A DNA stretch of 46,263 nt from Scytonema sp. UIC 10036 (GCF_009725235.1 NZ_WJFC01000096.1:1-46263); one strand, 5' to 3'. Positions 26,996-36,371 are shown, counted from the stretch's first letter. A program made the numbers and translations. The notes: generated by a model from the sequence alone, not told the origin.

Positions 26996-28159
26996 ATGGG
27001 TCGTGTGGGCGTCTTGCTTCTTAATCTTGGTGGTCCAGATAAATTAGAGGATGTTGGACCGTTTCTTTATAACCTGTTTTCAGATCCAGAAATTATTCGC
27101 CTGCCATTCTCCTGGTTGCAAAAACCTTTAGCCTGGTTCATTGCCTCACGACGCACTCAAAAATCTCAAGAGAACTACAAGCAAATTGGAGGCGGTTCAC
27201 CATTGAGGCGCATTACTGAAGCGCAAGGGGACGCCTTAAAAGAACAATTGTCCGCTCAAGGACAAGAAGCAGATATATATGTCGGTATGCGTTACTGGCA
27301 TCCATATACGGAAGAAGCGATCGCCAAAATTACTCAAGACAAGGTAGAACATCTTGTTATCCTACCTCTGTATCCCCAGTTTTCCATTAGTACAAGTGGT
27401 TCGAGTTTCCGACTTCTAGAAAAACTTTGGCAAGAAGATCCAAAGCTGCAACAGATCGATTACACCGTTATTCCCTCTTGGTACAAACAACCAGGTTATC
27501 TTCAAGCCATGGCAGATCTGATAGCCCAAGAACTAGATCAACTGCCCAATCCTGATGAAGTTCATATCTTTTTTAGCGCTCACGGCGTTCCCAAAAGCTA
27601 CGTTGAAGAAGCAGGCGATCCCTATCAACAAGAAATTGAAGAATGCACGCGCCTGATTATGCAAACCCTCAACCGACCAAATCCCCATATTTTGGCTTAC
27701 CAAAGTCGCGTAGGTCCGGTAGAATGGCTCCAACCCTATACGGAAGACGCCATACAGGAACTAGGAGCAAAAGGCGTAAAAGATTTAGTCGTTGTACCAA
27801 TCAGTTTTGTTTCAGAACACATTGAAACACTGCAAGAAATTGATATCGAATATCGAGAGCTAGCAGAAGAAGTAGGGATTCACAACTTCCGACGCGTACC
27901 CGCGCTTAACACGCATCCCGTTTTTGTGAAAGCACTAGCCGATTTAGTGATGGATGCATTAAAAGCACCCAGCTTTAAACTTTCACAAGCCGCCCAAATG
28001 AAGAAGAAGGTGAGAATTTACCCACCAGAACGTTGGGAATGGGGAATGACCACCAGTGCAGAAGTTTGGAATGGTCGTATTGCTATGCTGGGCTTTATAG
28101 CGTTAATTATTGAGTTAATTACAGGTCACGGTCTGTTACACATGGTTGGGTTGTTGTAG
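26996..28159 (+). CDS. hemH: Ferrochelatase with C-terminal chlorophyll-binding-like domain
   Basis: HemH inserts Fe2+ into protoporphyrin IX, the last step of haem synthesis. The sequence shows [11 protein letters not shown] at the start, [11 protein letters not shown], the active-site [19 protein letters not shown] with the invariant His, and [18 protein letters not shown] with the metal-binding Glu. The C-terminal extension [20 protein letters not shown] is the CAB-like helix found in cyanobacterial and plant type II ferrochelatases, which suggests membrane association. The ATG at 26996 gives 387 residues, the usual length. A TTG at 26948 would add 16 unconserved residues. Confidence 0.95.
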   Translation: MGRVGVLLLNLGGPDKLEDVGPFLYNLFSDPEIIRLPFSWLQKPLAWFIASRRTQKSQENYKQIGGGSPLRRITEAQGDALKEQLSAQGQEADIYVGMRYWHPYTEEAIAKITQDKVEHLVILPLYPQFSISTSGSSFRLLEKLWQEDPKLQQIDYTVIPSWYKQPGYLQAMADLIAQELDQLPNPDEVHIFFSAHGVPKSYVEEAGDPYQQEIEECTRLIMQTLNRPNPHILAYQSRVGPVEWLQPYTEDAIQELGAKGVKDLVVVPISFVSEHIETLQEIDIEYRELAEEVGIHNFRRVPALNTHPVFVKALADLVMDALKAPSFKLSQAAQMKKKVRIYPPERWEWGMTTSAEVWNGRIAMLGFIALIIELITGHGLLHMVGLL

Positions 28160-28186
28160 TGGTTATTTGTCATTTGTCCGTTGTCT

Positions 28187-28219
28187 TTACTAATGACCAA
28201 TGACCAATGACCAATGATA
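28187..28219. repeat. Heptamer tandem repeat (TGACCAA)
   Basis: Three to four copies of AATGACC/TGACCAA units follow hemH directly. It is a short tandem repeat of the type common in filamentous cyanobacteria. Confidence 0.6.
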
Positions 28220-28220
28220 A

Positions 28221-28248
28221 AAAAGCGCCCCATTCCTGGGGCGTTTGT
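28221..28248 (+). terminator. Rho-independent terminator after hemH
   Basis: GCGCCCC (28225-28231) pairs with GGGGCGT (28238-28244) around the loop ATTCCT, preceded by an A-run and followed by a T-rich tract. This probably ends the hemH transcript. Confidence 0.75.
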
Positions 28249-28375
28249 TAGTCATCGCATTTTGTTAAGCACTCATAACAGCAGATAAAAAACTAAATCT
28301 TGATAAGCGTATACTAATTGGAAAACAGAATGAGACAGATAGTTTTGTGAAACTAAACCTAAGCAAGACTTTCTC

Positions 28376-28408
28376 AATCCAAAATCCAAAATCTAAAATC
28401 CAAAATCG
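28376..28408. repeat. AAAATCC/AAAATCT tandem repeat
   Basis: Four units of about seven bases (AATCCAAAATCCAAAATCTAAAATCC type). It is a typical heptanucleotide intergenic repeat. The 480-base gap from hemH to the next gene otherwise holds the terminator and the inverted repeat listed separately. Confidence 0.55.
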
Positions 28409-28476
28409 TATCAGTAACATACTCTTACGCTCGTAGTAGCGCTGTCTTCGCATGCATCACAACTAATCGAAAACAC

Positions 28477-28552
28477 GTAGGTTGGGTTGAGGAACGAAAC
28501 CCAACATTTACCAGCATTTGTTGGGTTTCGCGCTTCGCTCAACCCAACCTAC
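28477..28552. repeat. Dispersed inverted repeat, full copy
   Basis: GTAGGTTGGGTTGAG...GAAACCCAACA (28477-28506) pairs with TGTTGGGTTTCG...CTCAACCCAACCTAC (28519-28552). The arms are about 30 bases and match closely except for a short insertion in the right arm. It could form a long hairpin upstream of the next gene. Confidence 0.75.
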
Positions 28553-28642
28553 AATTTCCTTATCCGAGCAGTATTGATAGTGGTTGTGATAGTTTTTCTT
28601 TAGTAAAGAAATCCAAAGAGTATTTCAAAGAGGGCGTTCAGT

Positions 28643-30235
28643 ATGCAGTTCGATCTCAATCATTATCCTTATCCTTCCCAACATCGAGTTATTTTAGGCA
28701 AACAATATGCGGTTGCTACCAGTCAACATTTAGCAACCCTAGCCGGAATAGAAATATTTTTAGCCGGAGGAAATGCAGTTGATGCTGCGGTTGCTACTGC
28801 AATTGCTTTAACTGTTGTTGAACCGACATCAAATGGAATTGGTTCAGATGCTTTTGCGATTGTTTGGGATGGGAAATTACATGGTCTTAATGCTTCAGGA
28901 AAAAGTCCTCAAAATCTTGATTTAAAATCCTACTTAGAAATCAACGAAATCTCTCGAGTGGGATGGTTATCGGTAACTGTTCCTGGAGCGGTTTCTGCTT
29001 GGTATCAATTATGGAAACGGTGGGGGAAATTACCGTTTGAACAGTTATTTAATCCAGCAATTCGTTATGCAGAAAAAGGATTCCCTGTATCTCCCATAAC
29101 CGCACAAGCTTGGCAAAGTCAAGAACAAATTTATCTGCCTTTAATTTCCCCAGAGTCACAACCGTTGAAACAAGTATTTTTTCCTAATAATCGTGCTCCT
29201 AGAACAGGAGAAATCTGGGGAAGCTCATGGTTCGCAGAAACGTTAAGAGAAATTGCTAACACTGGAGGAGAAAGTTTTTATCGAGGAAAATTAGCAGCAG
29301 CGATCGCTAATTTTTCTGCTGATACAGGAGGATGTTTAACGAAAGATGATTTAGCCAATCACCAACCAATTTGGATTGACCTAATATCAACTCAATACAA
29401 ACAATTACAAGTGTGGGAAATTCCTCCCAATTGTCAAGGAATTGCTGCATTAATTGCACTCAATATTTTAGAAGATTTGAAACTGGAAAGTTATTCTCGT
29501 GATTCAGTTGAAAGTTTTCACTATCAAATTGAAGCGATGAAACTTGCTTTTGCTGATGTTTATTCTCATGTCTGCGACCCAGATTTTATGAAAGTCTCTG
29601 TTCATCAGTTCCTGGATAAAAATTATGCTAAACAGCGTCAATCCTTAATCGAAGACACAGCACTTTCTCTTGTCAATACAGGAATACCTCAAGGAGGGAC
29701 TGTTTATTTATGTACTGCCGACCCAGACTTAATGGTATCGTTTATTCAATCTAATTATGAAGGATTTGGTAGCGGTATTCTCATTCCTGAAACCGGAATT
29801 TCTTTACAATGTCGAGCATCAGGATTTAATTTAGAAGAGGGACATCCCAATCAAATAGCACCAGGAAAGCGTCCATTTCATACCATAATACCTGGTTTTC
29901 TAACTAAAGACAATCAACCCTTAGGTCCTTTCGGGGTTATGGGTGCGCCAATGCAACCGCAAGGGCATTTACAAATGGTGGTTAATTTATCTGACTATCA
30001 AATGAATCCTCAAGCTGCTTTAGATGCACCTAGATGGCGATTTTTAGCAGGAAATAAGATTCTCTTGGAAAGGGGCGTCACTTCTGAAATTGTTGCAGGC
30101 TTAAGAAAGCGAGGTCATGATGCGGAAATTGCTCCGGAAACCATGTTTGGTAAAGGTCAAATGATTTTAAGACATAATGGAGTGTTAGTTGCTGCTTCTG
30201 AATCTCGTTCTGATGGGTTAGCATTAGCGTATTGA
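28643..30235 (+). CDS. Gamma-glutamyltransferase family protein
   Basis: The start matches Ggt-type enzymes: AVATSQHLATLAGIEIFLAGGNAVDAAVA. It continues with VVEPTSNGIGSDAF, VTVPGAVSAWYQLWKRWGKL and the C-terminal PQGHLQMVVNLSDYQMNPQAALDAPRW. In this Ntn-hydrolase family an autocatalytic cut exposes a Thr nucleophile; GGTVYLCTAD is the likely position, although the usual TTH form is altered. Length (530 aa) fits a full enzyme with both subunits. No signal peptide is seen, unlike periplasmic Ggt, so a cytoplasmic YwrD-like homologue is more likely. The substrate may be glutathione or another gamma-glutamyl compound. AGAGGG lies upstream of the ATG. Confidence 0.85.
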   Translation: MQFDLNHYPYPSQHRVILGKQYAVATSQHLATLAGIEIFLAGGNAVDAAVATAIALTVVEPTSNGIGSDAFAIVWDGKLHGLNASGKSPQNLDLKSYLEINEISRVGWLSVTVPGAVSAWYQLWKRWGKLPFEQLFNPAIRYAEKGFPVSPITAQAWQSQEQIYLPLISPESQPLKQVFFPNNRAPRTGEIWGSSWFAETLREIANTGGESFYRGKLAAAIANFSADTGGCLTKDDLANHQPIWIDLISTQYKQLQVWEIPPNCQGIAALIALNILEDLKLESYSRDSVESFHYQIEAMKLAFADVYSHVCDPDFMKVSVHQFLDKNYAKQRQSLIEDTALSLVNTGIPQGGTVYLCTADPDLMVSFIQSNYEGFGSGILIPETGISLQCRASGFNLEEGHPNQIAPGKRPFHTIIPGFLTKDNQPLGPFGVMGAPMQPQGHLQMVVNLSDYQMNPQAALDAPRWRFLAGNKILLERGVTSEIVAGLRKRGHDAEIAPETMFGKGQMILRHNGVLVAASESRSDGLALAY

Positions 30236-30364
30236 CACATATTAAGGGACTTCCAAATTAAACAGCATCTCACAAACCCATCATTTCCAATTTGTTCGCC
30301 AGATACTATCACAAAAAGCCACTCATGTCAGCATTGAGTCAGAAATGTCGCCTGATGAGGTTTT

Positions 30365-30685
30365 ATGAGCTTAGGCAGAGCAATTCTCTTAATTACTCTG
30401 GTGATTCCAGGTGTGTTGGTATCAGGTTCATCGCTTTACTCCTTCAACCTTGATTATATAGCCATGCAAAGAACCGAAAGGTATGTAGAAAGGTTGGTTA
30501 GGGAAGAAAGAAACAATGAAAGACAGTTGGATCTTGCCTATCATCGCAATATAGTTCACCGCATAAACGCACTATCTAATGGAAGTTGGGGATTTATCGG
30601 TGCAGCGATCGCAGCGATAGGCATTCATGGAATTGCCACGACTAAAGAGGAGACAATCCAAGACCAAAAGAAAGCATCAAAATAA
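30365..30685 (+). CDS. Small two-helix membrane protein, unknown function
   Basis: I do not recognise it. The protein has a hydrophobic helix at about 6-27, a charged region rich in Arg and Glu (about 38-60, probably coiled), a second hydrophobic stretch at about 73-91 (GFIGAAIAAIGIHGIA), and a short Lys-rich tail. Codon use looks normal and the ATG is followed directly by the helix. It ends at a tandem-repeat palindrome that also ends the converging gene. Confidence 0.6.
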   Translation: MSLGRAILLITLVIPGVLVSGSSLYSFNLDYIAMQRTERYVERLVREERNNERQLDLAYHRNIVHRINALSNGSWGFIGAAIAAIGIHGIATTKEETIQDQKKASK

Positions 30686-30724
30686 TTCGTAATTCGTAAT
30701 TCGTAATTCGTAATTACGAATTAC
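30683..30724. terminator. Heptamer repeat with 22-bp palindrome between converging genes
   Basis: Four TAATTCG units (30683-30710) run into a perfect 22-bp palindrome at 30703-30724 (two GTAATTCGTAA half-sites). It lies at the ends of two converging genes and may stop transcription from both sides. Confidence 0.55.
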
Positions 30725-31854
30725 AATAAATCTTTCCGTTTTAACAGACTAAATGCACCACAAGTAGCAAGCATCAGTATCTCGAATGCGTAATTTGGTT
30801 CGGGAACGGGTGTTGTTTGAGAAACAGGCACGAGCAGGTAGGAACTTTCTTGACCGTTGATTGTACCGCTACCTACAATCTGCCCGTTATTATTAATAGC
30901 TGTTGCCGTTGTTAGCTCCCAACCAGAATCTGCGGGTATTAAATCATTAAGGTCATAGAGAACACCGTTTTCCCAAAGATAAGCGTGGAACCCCCTGGGA
31001 GTACTTACTCCACCAACCACTTGACCTAATTCATTAATATCATTAGCTCCACCACTACCACCAAGCGTGCCGAGGTCAGTTATCGCTCCCTCAGTCCAAA
31101 TGACACCTGCACTGCTGACTCCAGGTAAAGGCGACCCGGCTATCTGACCTCGGTTGTTAATTGCTGAAGCACCGCCAATATTAAGCTCAATTATTGTGTT
31201 ATTTTCCCATAAAAAGGTAATACCCTGACCTACACTTATATAACCCAGTACCTGACCTTGGTTGTTAATATCTGTAGCACCACTGAAACCGTTGCGATCG
31301 CTGAGGGTGCCAAGGTCATCGGTTGCTGGATTAATTGGGCTGTTGGGAGATGTGCGAAAGGCACGTCCCTGTCCGTTACTCGTGTTGGCAGAACCAACGA
31401 CCTGCCCTAAATCATTAATGCCGTTGGCTAAACTTGATTGACCCCCAAGAGTTCCAAGGTCAATCATACCGTTGTTTGCACTCCAGAGGAAAGCACGAAC
31501 ATTCCACCCACGCCGACTGGGTAGCGCGTCATATGAAACACCAACGACTTGCCCTAAATCGTTCAGGCTACGGGCTTCGCTGCTGGCTGCGTAATCGGGA
31601 AGTGTACCGAGGTCGGTCATCGTACCGTTTTCCCAGATAAAGGCGCGGAACGGATTGAAAGCATTGGTAAATGCCCTACCAACCACTTGACCTTTATGAT
31701 TGATATCAGAAGCGCTGCTGCTTTGGTAGCCAGGGAGGGTACCGAGGTCAGTGACAGAATACATAGAAGCTGCCATCGCAGGTGGAGGGGTTAAGAAGGC
31801 GATGACAAGGGCTGCTTTGGTAAGGCAGAACTGAGCCAAGGTGCTGCGCCACAT
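30721..31854 (-). CDS. HAF-repeat PEP-CTERM exported protein
   Basis: A signal peptide (about 1-28, ending AMA) is followed by many copies of the HAF repeat, visible as DLGTLPGY, INxxGQVVG and AFxWENGxMxDLGTL, spread over about residues 32-340. The C-terminus has PVPEP, a hydrophobic stretch and a KRKDLL basic tail, so it is a PEP-CTERM sorting substrate. HAF repeats probably form a beta-propeller-like or extended beta structure outside the cell; function is unknown. It is the second PEP-CTERM gene in the window, about 26 kb from the first. No exosortase was seen here. Confidence 0.85.
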   Translation of the reverse strand: MWRSTLAQFCLTKAALVIAFLTPPPAMAASMYSVTDLGTLPGYQSSSASDINHKGQVVGRAFTNAFNPFRAFIWENGTMTDLGTLPDYAASSEARSLNDLGQVVGVSYDALPSRRGWNVRAFLWSANNGMIDLGTLGGQSSLANGINDLGQVVGSANTSNGQGRAFRTSPNSPINPATDDLGTLSDRNGFSGATDINNQGQVLGYISVGQGITFLWENNTIIELNIGGASAINNRGQIAGSPLPGVSSAGVIWTEGAITDLGTLGGSGGANDINELGQVVGGVSTPRGFHAYLWENGVLYDLNDLIPADSGWELTTATAINNNGQIVGSGTINGQESSYLLVPVSQTTPVPEPNYAFEILMLATCGAFSLLKRKDLL

Positions 31855-31953
31855 AGGTTGAATCCAGGGAAATCTGGAGGCTTCACATGAATACTCATCA
31901 TCCCTGGCATCTCACGAACGACCTACCCCCTAAAGTTAGAATTTGCGACTGCT

Positions 31954-33279
31954 CTATGACAAATGACCAACTAGACATTTTTGCAGATCGCCTAAGGCGC
32001 GATCGCGATAACGCCCGTAACGCTCCTGTTTATTTTTTATTTTCTCTCCCAAATCTGGCAATATACCAAAGTTAGGTGGCATTGGCTGGAAATGCTTGGG
32101 TGAAGCCGAACTAATAAATTCAAACAGCGACCCCATCATTGTTGTGTTGGGTAAAGTTAAAGGTTCTTTACCCAAAGCAACGCGTGCTGCATTGGTTCCC
32201 GCCAACCAGCCGCCCGCTGCTGCTGCTGTGTAACCTTCAGTTCCAATCAGCTGTCCCGCAGCAAACAAAGTCGGGCGCTGTTTAAATTGTAAATTAGGAA
32301 GCATCAACTGAGGAGCATTAATAAAAGTGTTGCGATGCATCACTCCCAGCCTTACAAACTCTGCATCTTCCAAACTTGGAATCAACCGAAAAACACGCTT
32401 TTGCTCGCCCCAACGTAAATTAGTTTGGAATCCTACCATATTCCAAAGTTGTCCGGCTTTGTCTTCTTGCCGCAACTGTACCACAGCATAGGGACGTTCT
32501 CCAGTGCGACTGTCCGACAATCCCACAGGTTTCAAGGGACCATAGCGCATGGTATCTTCTCCCCGTCTTGCCAATTCTTCGATAGGCAAACAACCTTCAA
32601 AAAACTTTGCTGTTTCCCTTTCAAAATCTTTTAATTCCACTTGTTCGGCTGCACAAAGTTCTTGCCAAAACCGCAAGTACTGCTCTTTATTCATCGGACA
32701 GTTGAGATATGCAGCTTCACCCTTGTCATAACGAGAGGCAAGAAAAGCAATATCGCGGTTAATCGATTCTCCCACAATAATCGGGCTCGCAGCATCAAAA
32801 AAGCTGAGGTATTCCATCCCAGTGAAGCGGCGCAAATCTTCTGCTAAGTTGGGGCTGGTTAAAGGACCTGTTGCTAAAACTACAATTCCTTCCGGGATAG
32901 CACGCAATTCTTCCCGACGCAGTTCAATCAAAGGATGGCGAGCGAGGGTTTCTGTTAAATCAAAGCTAAATTGTCCCCTATCTACAGCAAGCGCTCCGCC
33001 TGCAGGGACTGCGTGTTCATCAGCTTTTGATATCACGATAGAACCAAGTCGGCGCAGCTCTTCATGCAACAGACCTGCAGCGCGATCGCTCGCCATTGCC
33101 CCAAATGAATTGCTACATACCAATTCTGCTAAATGTTCCGTGTGATGAGCACCACTCATGTGTTTTGGACGCATTTCCCACAGAATGACAGGTATCCCAG
33201 CTTGGGCTATTTGCCATGCTGCTTCTGTCCCGGCTAGTCCACCTCCAATCACTTGAATCGGTTGTTTTTCCATACTCAT
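31954..33279 (-). CDS. trmFO: Methylenetetrahydrofolate-tRNA-(uracil-5-)-methyltransferase TrmFO
   Basis: TrmFO makes 5-methyluridine at tRNA position 54 with folate and FADH2. The Rossmann motif is [16 protein letters not shown]. Next come [20 protein letters not shown] and [20 protein letters not shown], with a conserved cysteine. Later segments [36 protein letters not shown]-like [12 protein letters not shown] and the C-terminal PNFGILPDL complete the family pattern. At 441 residues the length is normal. ATGs at 33279 and 33273 are both possible. A duplicated 26-base block lies upstream. Confidence 0.95.
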   Translation of the reverse strand: MSMEKQPIQVIGGGLAGTEAAWQIAQAGIPVILWEMRPKHMSGAHHTEHLAELVCSNSFGAMASDRAAGLLHEELRRLGSIVISKADEHAVPAGGALAVDRGQFSFDLTETLARHPLIELRREELRAIPEGIVVLATGPLTSPNLAEDLRRFTGMEYLSFFDAASPIIVGESINRDIAFLASRYDKGEAAYLNCPMNKEQYLRFWQELCAAEQVELKDFERETAKFFEGCLPIEELARRGEDTMRYGPLKPVGLSDSRTGERPYAVVQLRQEDKAGQLWNMVGFQTNLRWGEQKRVFRLIPSLEDAEFVRLGVMHRNTFINAPQLMLPNLQFKQRPTLFAAGQLIGTEGYTAAAAGGWLAGTNAARVALGKEPLTLPNTTMMGSLFEFISSASPKHFQPMPPNFGILPDLGEKIKNKQERYGRYRDRALGDLQKCLVGHLS

Positions 33280-33290
33280 TAAACGACAAC

Positions 33291-33364
33291 AATTGGCGGA
33301 AATTTATCACACCTATACCAAGTATACATGGCACAATTGGCGGAAATTTATTTATCACACCTAC
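33291..33364. repeat. Short direct duplication upstream of trmFO
   Basis: CAATTGGCGGAAATTTAT...CACACCTA occurs at 33291-33316 and again at 33335-33364 with a 4-base insertion. It lies in the trmFO upstream region, so it may duplicate a promoter element. Confidence 0.55.
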
Positions 33365-33492
33365 ATCAAATATAGTTGGTAAACTTAGGTAACGGTCGTA
33401 GCATCTTGGGTACTAGATTGACTCAACTTATGCTTGTGTAGTGTGTCAATTGAGACACTTATTAAAAGTTTTACTTAATATTTAAGCAACTT

Positions 33493-33618
33493 ATGACCCT
33501 CGAACAACAACTCGAAAAACTTGCCGAACTTGGTTTAACGCTGAATGAAGGAGTTACGATTGATGACCTTTTGTACTCATTTGACCGGGAGGATTATGAA
33601 AAAAACCTTTTCATTTAA
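33493..33618 (+). pseudogene. 5' piece of a frameshifted small conserved gene
   Basis: This 41-codon frame (MTLEQQLEKLAELGLTLNEG..., ending EDYEKNLFI) is in another frame than the next ORF, eight bases on. If one A is added to the A7 run at 33599-33605, or the ribosome slips -1 there, the reading goes EDYEKKPFHLILSMLGWTFD and runs straight into the downstream ORF. The combined 166-residue protein resembles a small bacterial family that I recall beginning MTLEEKLxKLAELGL and continuing to FDTECI. The site is A AAA AAC, a textbook -1 slippery heptamer. Confidence 0.65.
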
Positions 33619-33626
33619 TTTTATCT

Positions 33627-33992
33627 ATGCTCGGCTGGACATTTGACACTGAGTGCATTTGCCAAACAGGTGATTATGTCAGGATAGTTAAGAAACTATG
33701 CTCGCTTGCAAATAAACCAAATTTAATCAACGGTCTCAAAGATTTTGTAGATATTGAAGAGCGGGAAGCGTGGCTTAAATACAGAATTAACGGTAAACAT
33801 TATATCTGGACTATTGAGGTTAATGATGATTGGGCTGACACATTAACTCTTTCATACGTTATGGATAATATTGAAAGTGATGGTTTTCACTTTTACTTCA
33901 AAGATAGTGGGCAAGCAATGATTTTATTTTACCTGCATGAAACAGATGCTTTTCAAATTAATCATTGTCAGGCAATGTACTTCAACGAATGA
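33627..33992 (+). pseudogene. 3' piece of a frameshifted small conserved gene
   Basis: The protein MLGWTFDTECICQTGDYVRI and onward includes YIWTIEVNDDWADTLTLSYV. Both segments match my recollection of the same small family as the upstream piece. The frame is open back to 33600, so the ATG at 33627 may not be a true start. No ribosome site is visible before it. Function of the family is unknown to me; such proteins sometimes sit beside toxins, but none is recognised here. Either this is a pseudogene, a sequencing error in the homopolymer, or a genuine -1 frameshift gene. Confidence 0.6.
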
Positions 33993-34112
33993 CCTCAGAA
34001 TGACAACAAAATAGGGCGCAATGCCTCACGCCCCTACAAATGCTATAAAATGATTCTGAAAAAGAACACCTGTCTGACCCAAAGTTCGGCATATACTGAG
34101 AAAAAAGGCAAC

Positions 34113-34793
34113 TTATACAACAGAAGTAACAACCTTGGAGCTAGCTTGGCTTAACTTGCGAGCGCGTAATATTTTGAGAACCCGTTTAAATTGTTCAAAC
34201 TCCTCCTGGCTTAATTCTGTTTGTCTCCATGCTTCTCGTTGCATTAAGCGCTCAAACCAGTCATTCAACTTGGGATAATGTTTAAGACTTATACCTGACT
34301 TGACAAATAAAGATATGGCTCCTCCGACAACGATATCTCCTAAAGTCAAGCGATCGCTCCCAAAATAAGAATTTTCTCCTAAGATTTCTGTCAAAAATTT
34401 GAAAACTTTATTTACGTGTTCCTTCGCCTGAATAAATTTGGGTGAGCTTGCGTCTTCGTACATCATTGTGATTATCTGAGGCAAAAGCTCATTATTGGTT
34501 ACCATTTGTACTGCTCTGACTGTAGCCAATGCTTGGGCTTCTTTTGGCAACATTGCCGGGGTTGGATATTTAGCTTCTAAATAATCCATAATTGCTAAAG
34601 ATTCTATGACTCGAAACCCATCATCAATGATGACGGGAACGTGATGAAAAGGGTTAATTGCTAAAAACTCTGGTTGCATTTGGTCGCCATTTAAGTTTAG
34701 CAAAATAGGCTCAAAAGGAATTTCTTTTTCTAGTAAGGTTACCCACACACGACGAGCCATTGGTGAACGGGGATTGTAGTAGAACTGGAGCAT
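34113..34793 (-). CDS. Glutathione S-transferase family protein
   Basis: Residues 1-78 form the thioredoxin-like domain (FYYNPRSPMARRVWVTLLEK, then PFHHVPVIIDDG and VIESLAIMDYLEAKYP, with the ES glutathione-binding pair). Residues 85-210 form the helical domain, including GSDRLTLGDIVVGGAISLF. The enzyme would conjugate glutathione to electrophiles. It is the last gene of the TetR-panB-GST series and has AGGAGG eight bases before the ATG. A NemR-like palindrome lies 33-48 bases upstream of the start. The substrate is unknown. Confidence 0.85.
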   Translation of the reverse strand: MLQFYYNPRSPMARRVWVTLLEKEIPFEPILLNLNGDQMQPEFLAINPFHHVPVIIDDGFRVIESLAIMDYLEAKYPTPAMLPKEAQALATVRAVQMVTNNELLPQIITMMYEDASSPKFIQAKEHVNKVFKFLTEILGENSYFGSDRLTLGDIVVGGAISLFVKSGISLKHYPKLNDWFERLMQREAWRQTELSQEEFEQFKRVLKILRARKLSQASSKVVTSVV

Positions 34794-34825
34794 GGAACAT
34801 TCCTCCTAAATGTTACGTTTTTTAT

Positions 34826-34841
34826 CAGACCGCTTGGTCTG
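34826..34841. promoter_or_regulatory. TetR/NemR-like operator upstream of GST
   Basis: CAGACCGCTTGGTCTG: six-base arms CAGACC and GGTCTG around a 4-base centre. It matches the GACC-N4-GGTC core of the boxes at 35713 and 36372 and resembles the E. coli NemR box TAGACC-N4-GGTCTA. Confidence 0.7.
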
Positions 34842-34890
34842 TTATTTGATATACGAATATATCTCGTTTTATTAACTTGTAGATTTGAAA

Positions 34891-35709
34891 TTAGCGAAGA
34901 TGTTTTAACTCTTCCTCTGCCATGTGCCAAATATTTTCTTCTGAAGGAAATAAATTTTGTTCAACATCTTCCTTATACTTTTGTATTGCTTGGGCAGTCA
35001 AAGTTTGATAATCCTGATATTTTTTTGCCAGTTTTAGCTTGCGAGGTGTTATTCCTAATATGTCGTTCACGATAAGAACTTGGCCATCAGTAAACCTACC
35101 CGAACCAATTCCAATGGTAGGGATACTGAGTTTTTCAGTTACGATCTGACCGAGTTCTTCAGGAATCAGTTCCAAAACAAGCATTGATATACCAAGTTTT
35201 TCCAGTGCGATCGCACCTTCAATAATTACATTTGCTTGTTCAAAACTTTTTCCTTGTACCCTTTTCTGCTGCTGTGTTTGTGGCATCAAACCAAGATGAC
35301 CGCATACTTTTATATCATGTTTAATGAGATGCTTGATAACTTCTTCTCGAACACCTTCTAATTTAACAATATCTGCTCCATGTGCTAAAAGTTTTTTGGC
35401 ATTATAGAGTGCTTGTTCGGGGGTTTCGTAGGAATTATAGGGCAGATCGCCAAGAATATACGCTTGGGATACTCCTCTGCGAACAGCTTTCAGATGATGG
35501 GCAATATCATCTACCGTAACTTCTTGTTCGCTATCATATCCGAGTATATTTGTGCCTACGCTGTCACCAACAAAAATGACATCAACCCCAGCCCTATCTT
35601 CCAACAGCGCTGTGGGATAATCATACGCTGTCAGGGCTACAATTTTTTGATGATTCCGCTTTTTCGCCAGCAAGTAAGATGAGTCTTTTTTCATGAGAGA
35701 CTTGACCAT
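34891..35709 (-). CDS. panB: Ketopantoate hydroxymethyltransferase (PanB-like)
   Basis: PanB makes ketopantoate from ketoisovalerate in CoA synthesis. The key segments are present: VALTAYDYPTA, VDVIFVGDSVG, HHLKAVRRG, DLPYNSYETPEQAL, IVKLEG, VCGHLGLMPQTQQQ, LELIPEEL and DGQVLIVNDILG. The metal-binding Asp residues and the catalytic Glu are retained. It is divergent enough to be a paralogue rather than the housekeeping enzyme. The ATG at 35709 was chosen because a longer TTG start (35736) would read through a perfect operator palindrome; an ATG at 35694 is also possible. Control by the upstream TetR protein is likely from that palindrome. Confidence 0.8.
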   Translation of the reverse strand: MVKSLMKKDSSYLLAKKRNHQKIVALTAYDYPTALLEDRAGVDVIFVGDSVGTNILGYDSEQEVTVDDIAHHLKAVRRGVSQAYILGDLPYNSYETPEQALYNAKKLLAHGADIVKLEGVREEVIKHLIKHDIKVCGHLGLMPQTQQQKRVQGKSFEQANVIIEGAIALEKLGISMLVLELIPEELGQIVTEKLSIPTIGIGSGRFTDGQVLIVNDILGITPRKLKLAKKYQDYQTLTAQAIQKYKEDVEQNLFPSEENIWHMAEEELKHLR

Positions 35710-35712
35710 TTT

Positions 35713-35728
35713 CCGACCAGTTGGTCGG
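35713..35728. promoter_or_regulatory. TetR/NemR-like operator overlapping the panB start region
   Basis: CCGACCAGTTGGTCGG is a perfect six-base-arm palindrome (CCGACC-N4-GGTCGG) ending 4 bases before the chosen panB ATG, between the TetR gene and panB. Binding here would block initiation of panB. Confidence 0.75.
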
Positions 35729-35767
35729 TTTTCCAAGAAGAGTAAATCTTAATACATTTTAATTGCT

Positions 35768-36361
35768 TTAGATCTGCACGTGGCTCTTGATATACTCGTT
35801 TAAATGCTGAGTGACTCTTTCTAGATAAATCAGATCTCCGTATAGCTTGCTCATCATAACAGCACCTTCGAGTGAAGAAATCATGATGGTAGCTATTTCA
35901 TCAATGTTAACCGTAGGGCGAATTTCACCCCTTTCGATACCCTTTTGGATAATTTGAGAGACCATTTCCCGCCAAGAGTCCATTGCTTGTTTGGCACGTT
36001 CTCGCAAAGCAGGATGGGTGTCGTCGCTCTCAATTGCTGTGTTCAGTATGGGACACCCTCCCTTGATAATTGGGTTATCTATATTGCTGCGAAAGACATC
36101 TACGATCGCTTGCAATCTATCTACAGCATGATACTTGCTACGCAATATAGTTCTGTAACGCTGTTTAATTTGGGCGATCGCAAAATCAAATGCTTGTAAT
36201 GCGAGATCGTCTTTGCTTTGAAAATGATTATATATCCCTCCTTTCTGCAATCCCGTGACACGCATAATATCCGCAATAGATGCACCAGCATAACCGTGTT
36301 GATTAAACAGTTCAGCTGCTTGTTGGAGAATTTTTTCTTTAGTTTCTTCGCCTTTAGACAT
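35768..36361 (-). CDS. TetR-family regulator, NemR-like
   Basis: Residues 27-60 hold the TetR helix-turn-helix (ASIADIMRVTGLQKGGIYNHF). The C-terminal ligand domain has a conserved cysteine in KGGCPILN (about C103). NemR of E. coli, which senses electrophiles and reactive aldehydes, has a reactive Cys at 106, so a thiol sensor is a fair guess. Three matching operators lie before this gene, panB and the GST. The ATG at 36361 is preferred. A GTG at 36379 would place the start inside the operator. It is 51 bases downstream of the histidine kinase gene on the same strand. Confidence 0.85.
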   Translation of the reverse strand: MSKGEETKEKILQQAAELFNQHGYAGASIADIMRVTGLQKGGIYNHFQSKDDLALQAFDFAIAQIKQRYRTILRSKYHAVDRLQAIVDVFRSNIDNPIIKGGCPILNTAIESDDTHPALRERAKQAMDSWREMVSQIIQKGIERGEIRPTVNIDEIATIMISSLEGAVMMSKLYGDLIYLERVTQHLNEYIKSHVQI

Positions 36362-36371
36362 TTTAGTATTT

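Noticed and set aside
28187..28408. Possible CRISPR-like array in tandem repeats
   Set aside because: Units are only seven bases with no unique spacers; these are ordinary heptanucleotide repeats.
33443..33458. GTGTCAATTGAGACAC palindrome upstream of the frameshifted gene
   Set aside because: Five-base arms only and no matching copy; kept as a weak possibility, not listed as a site.
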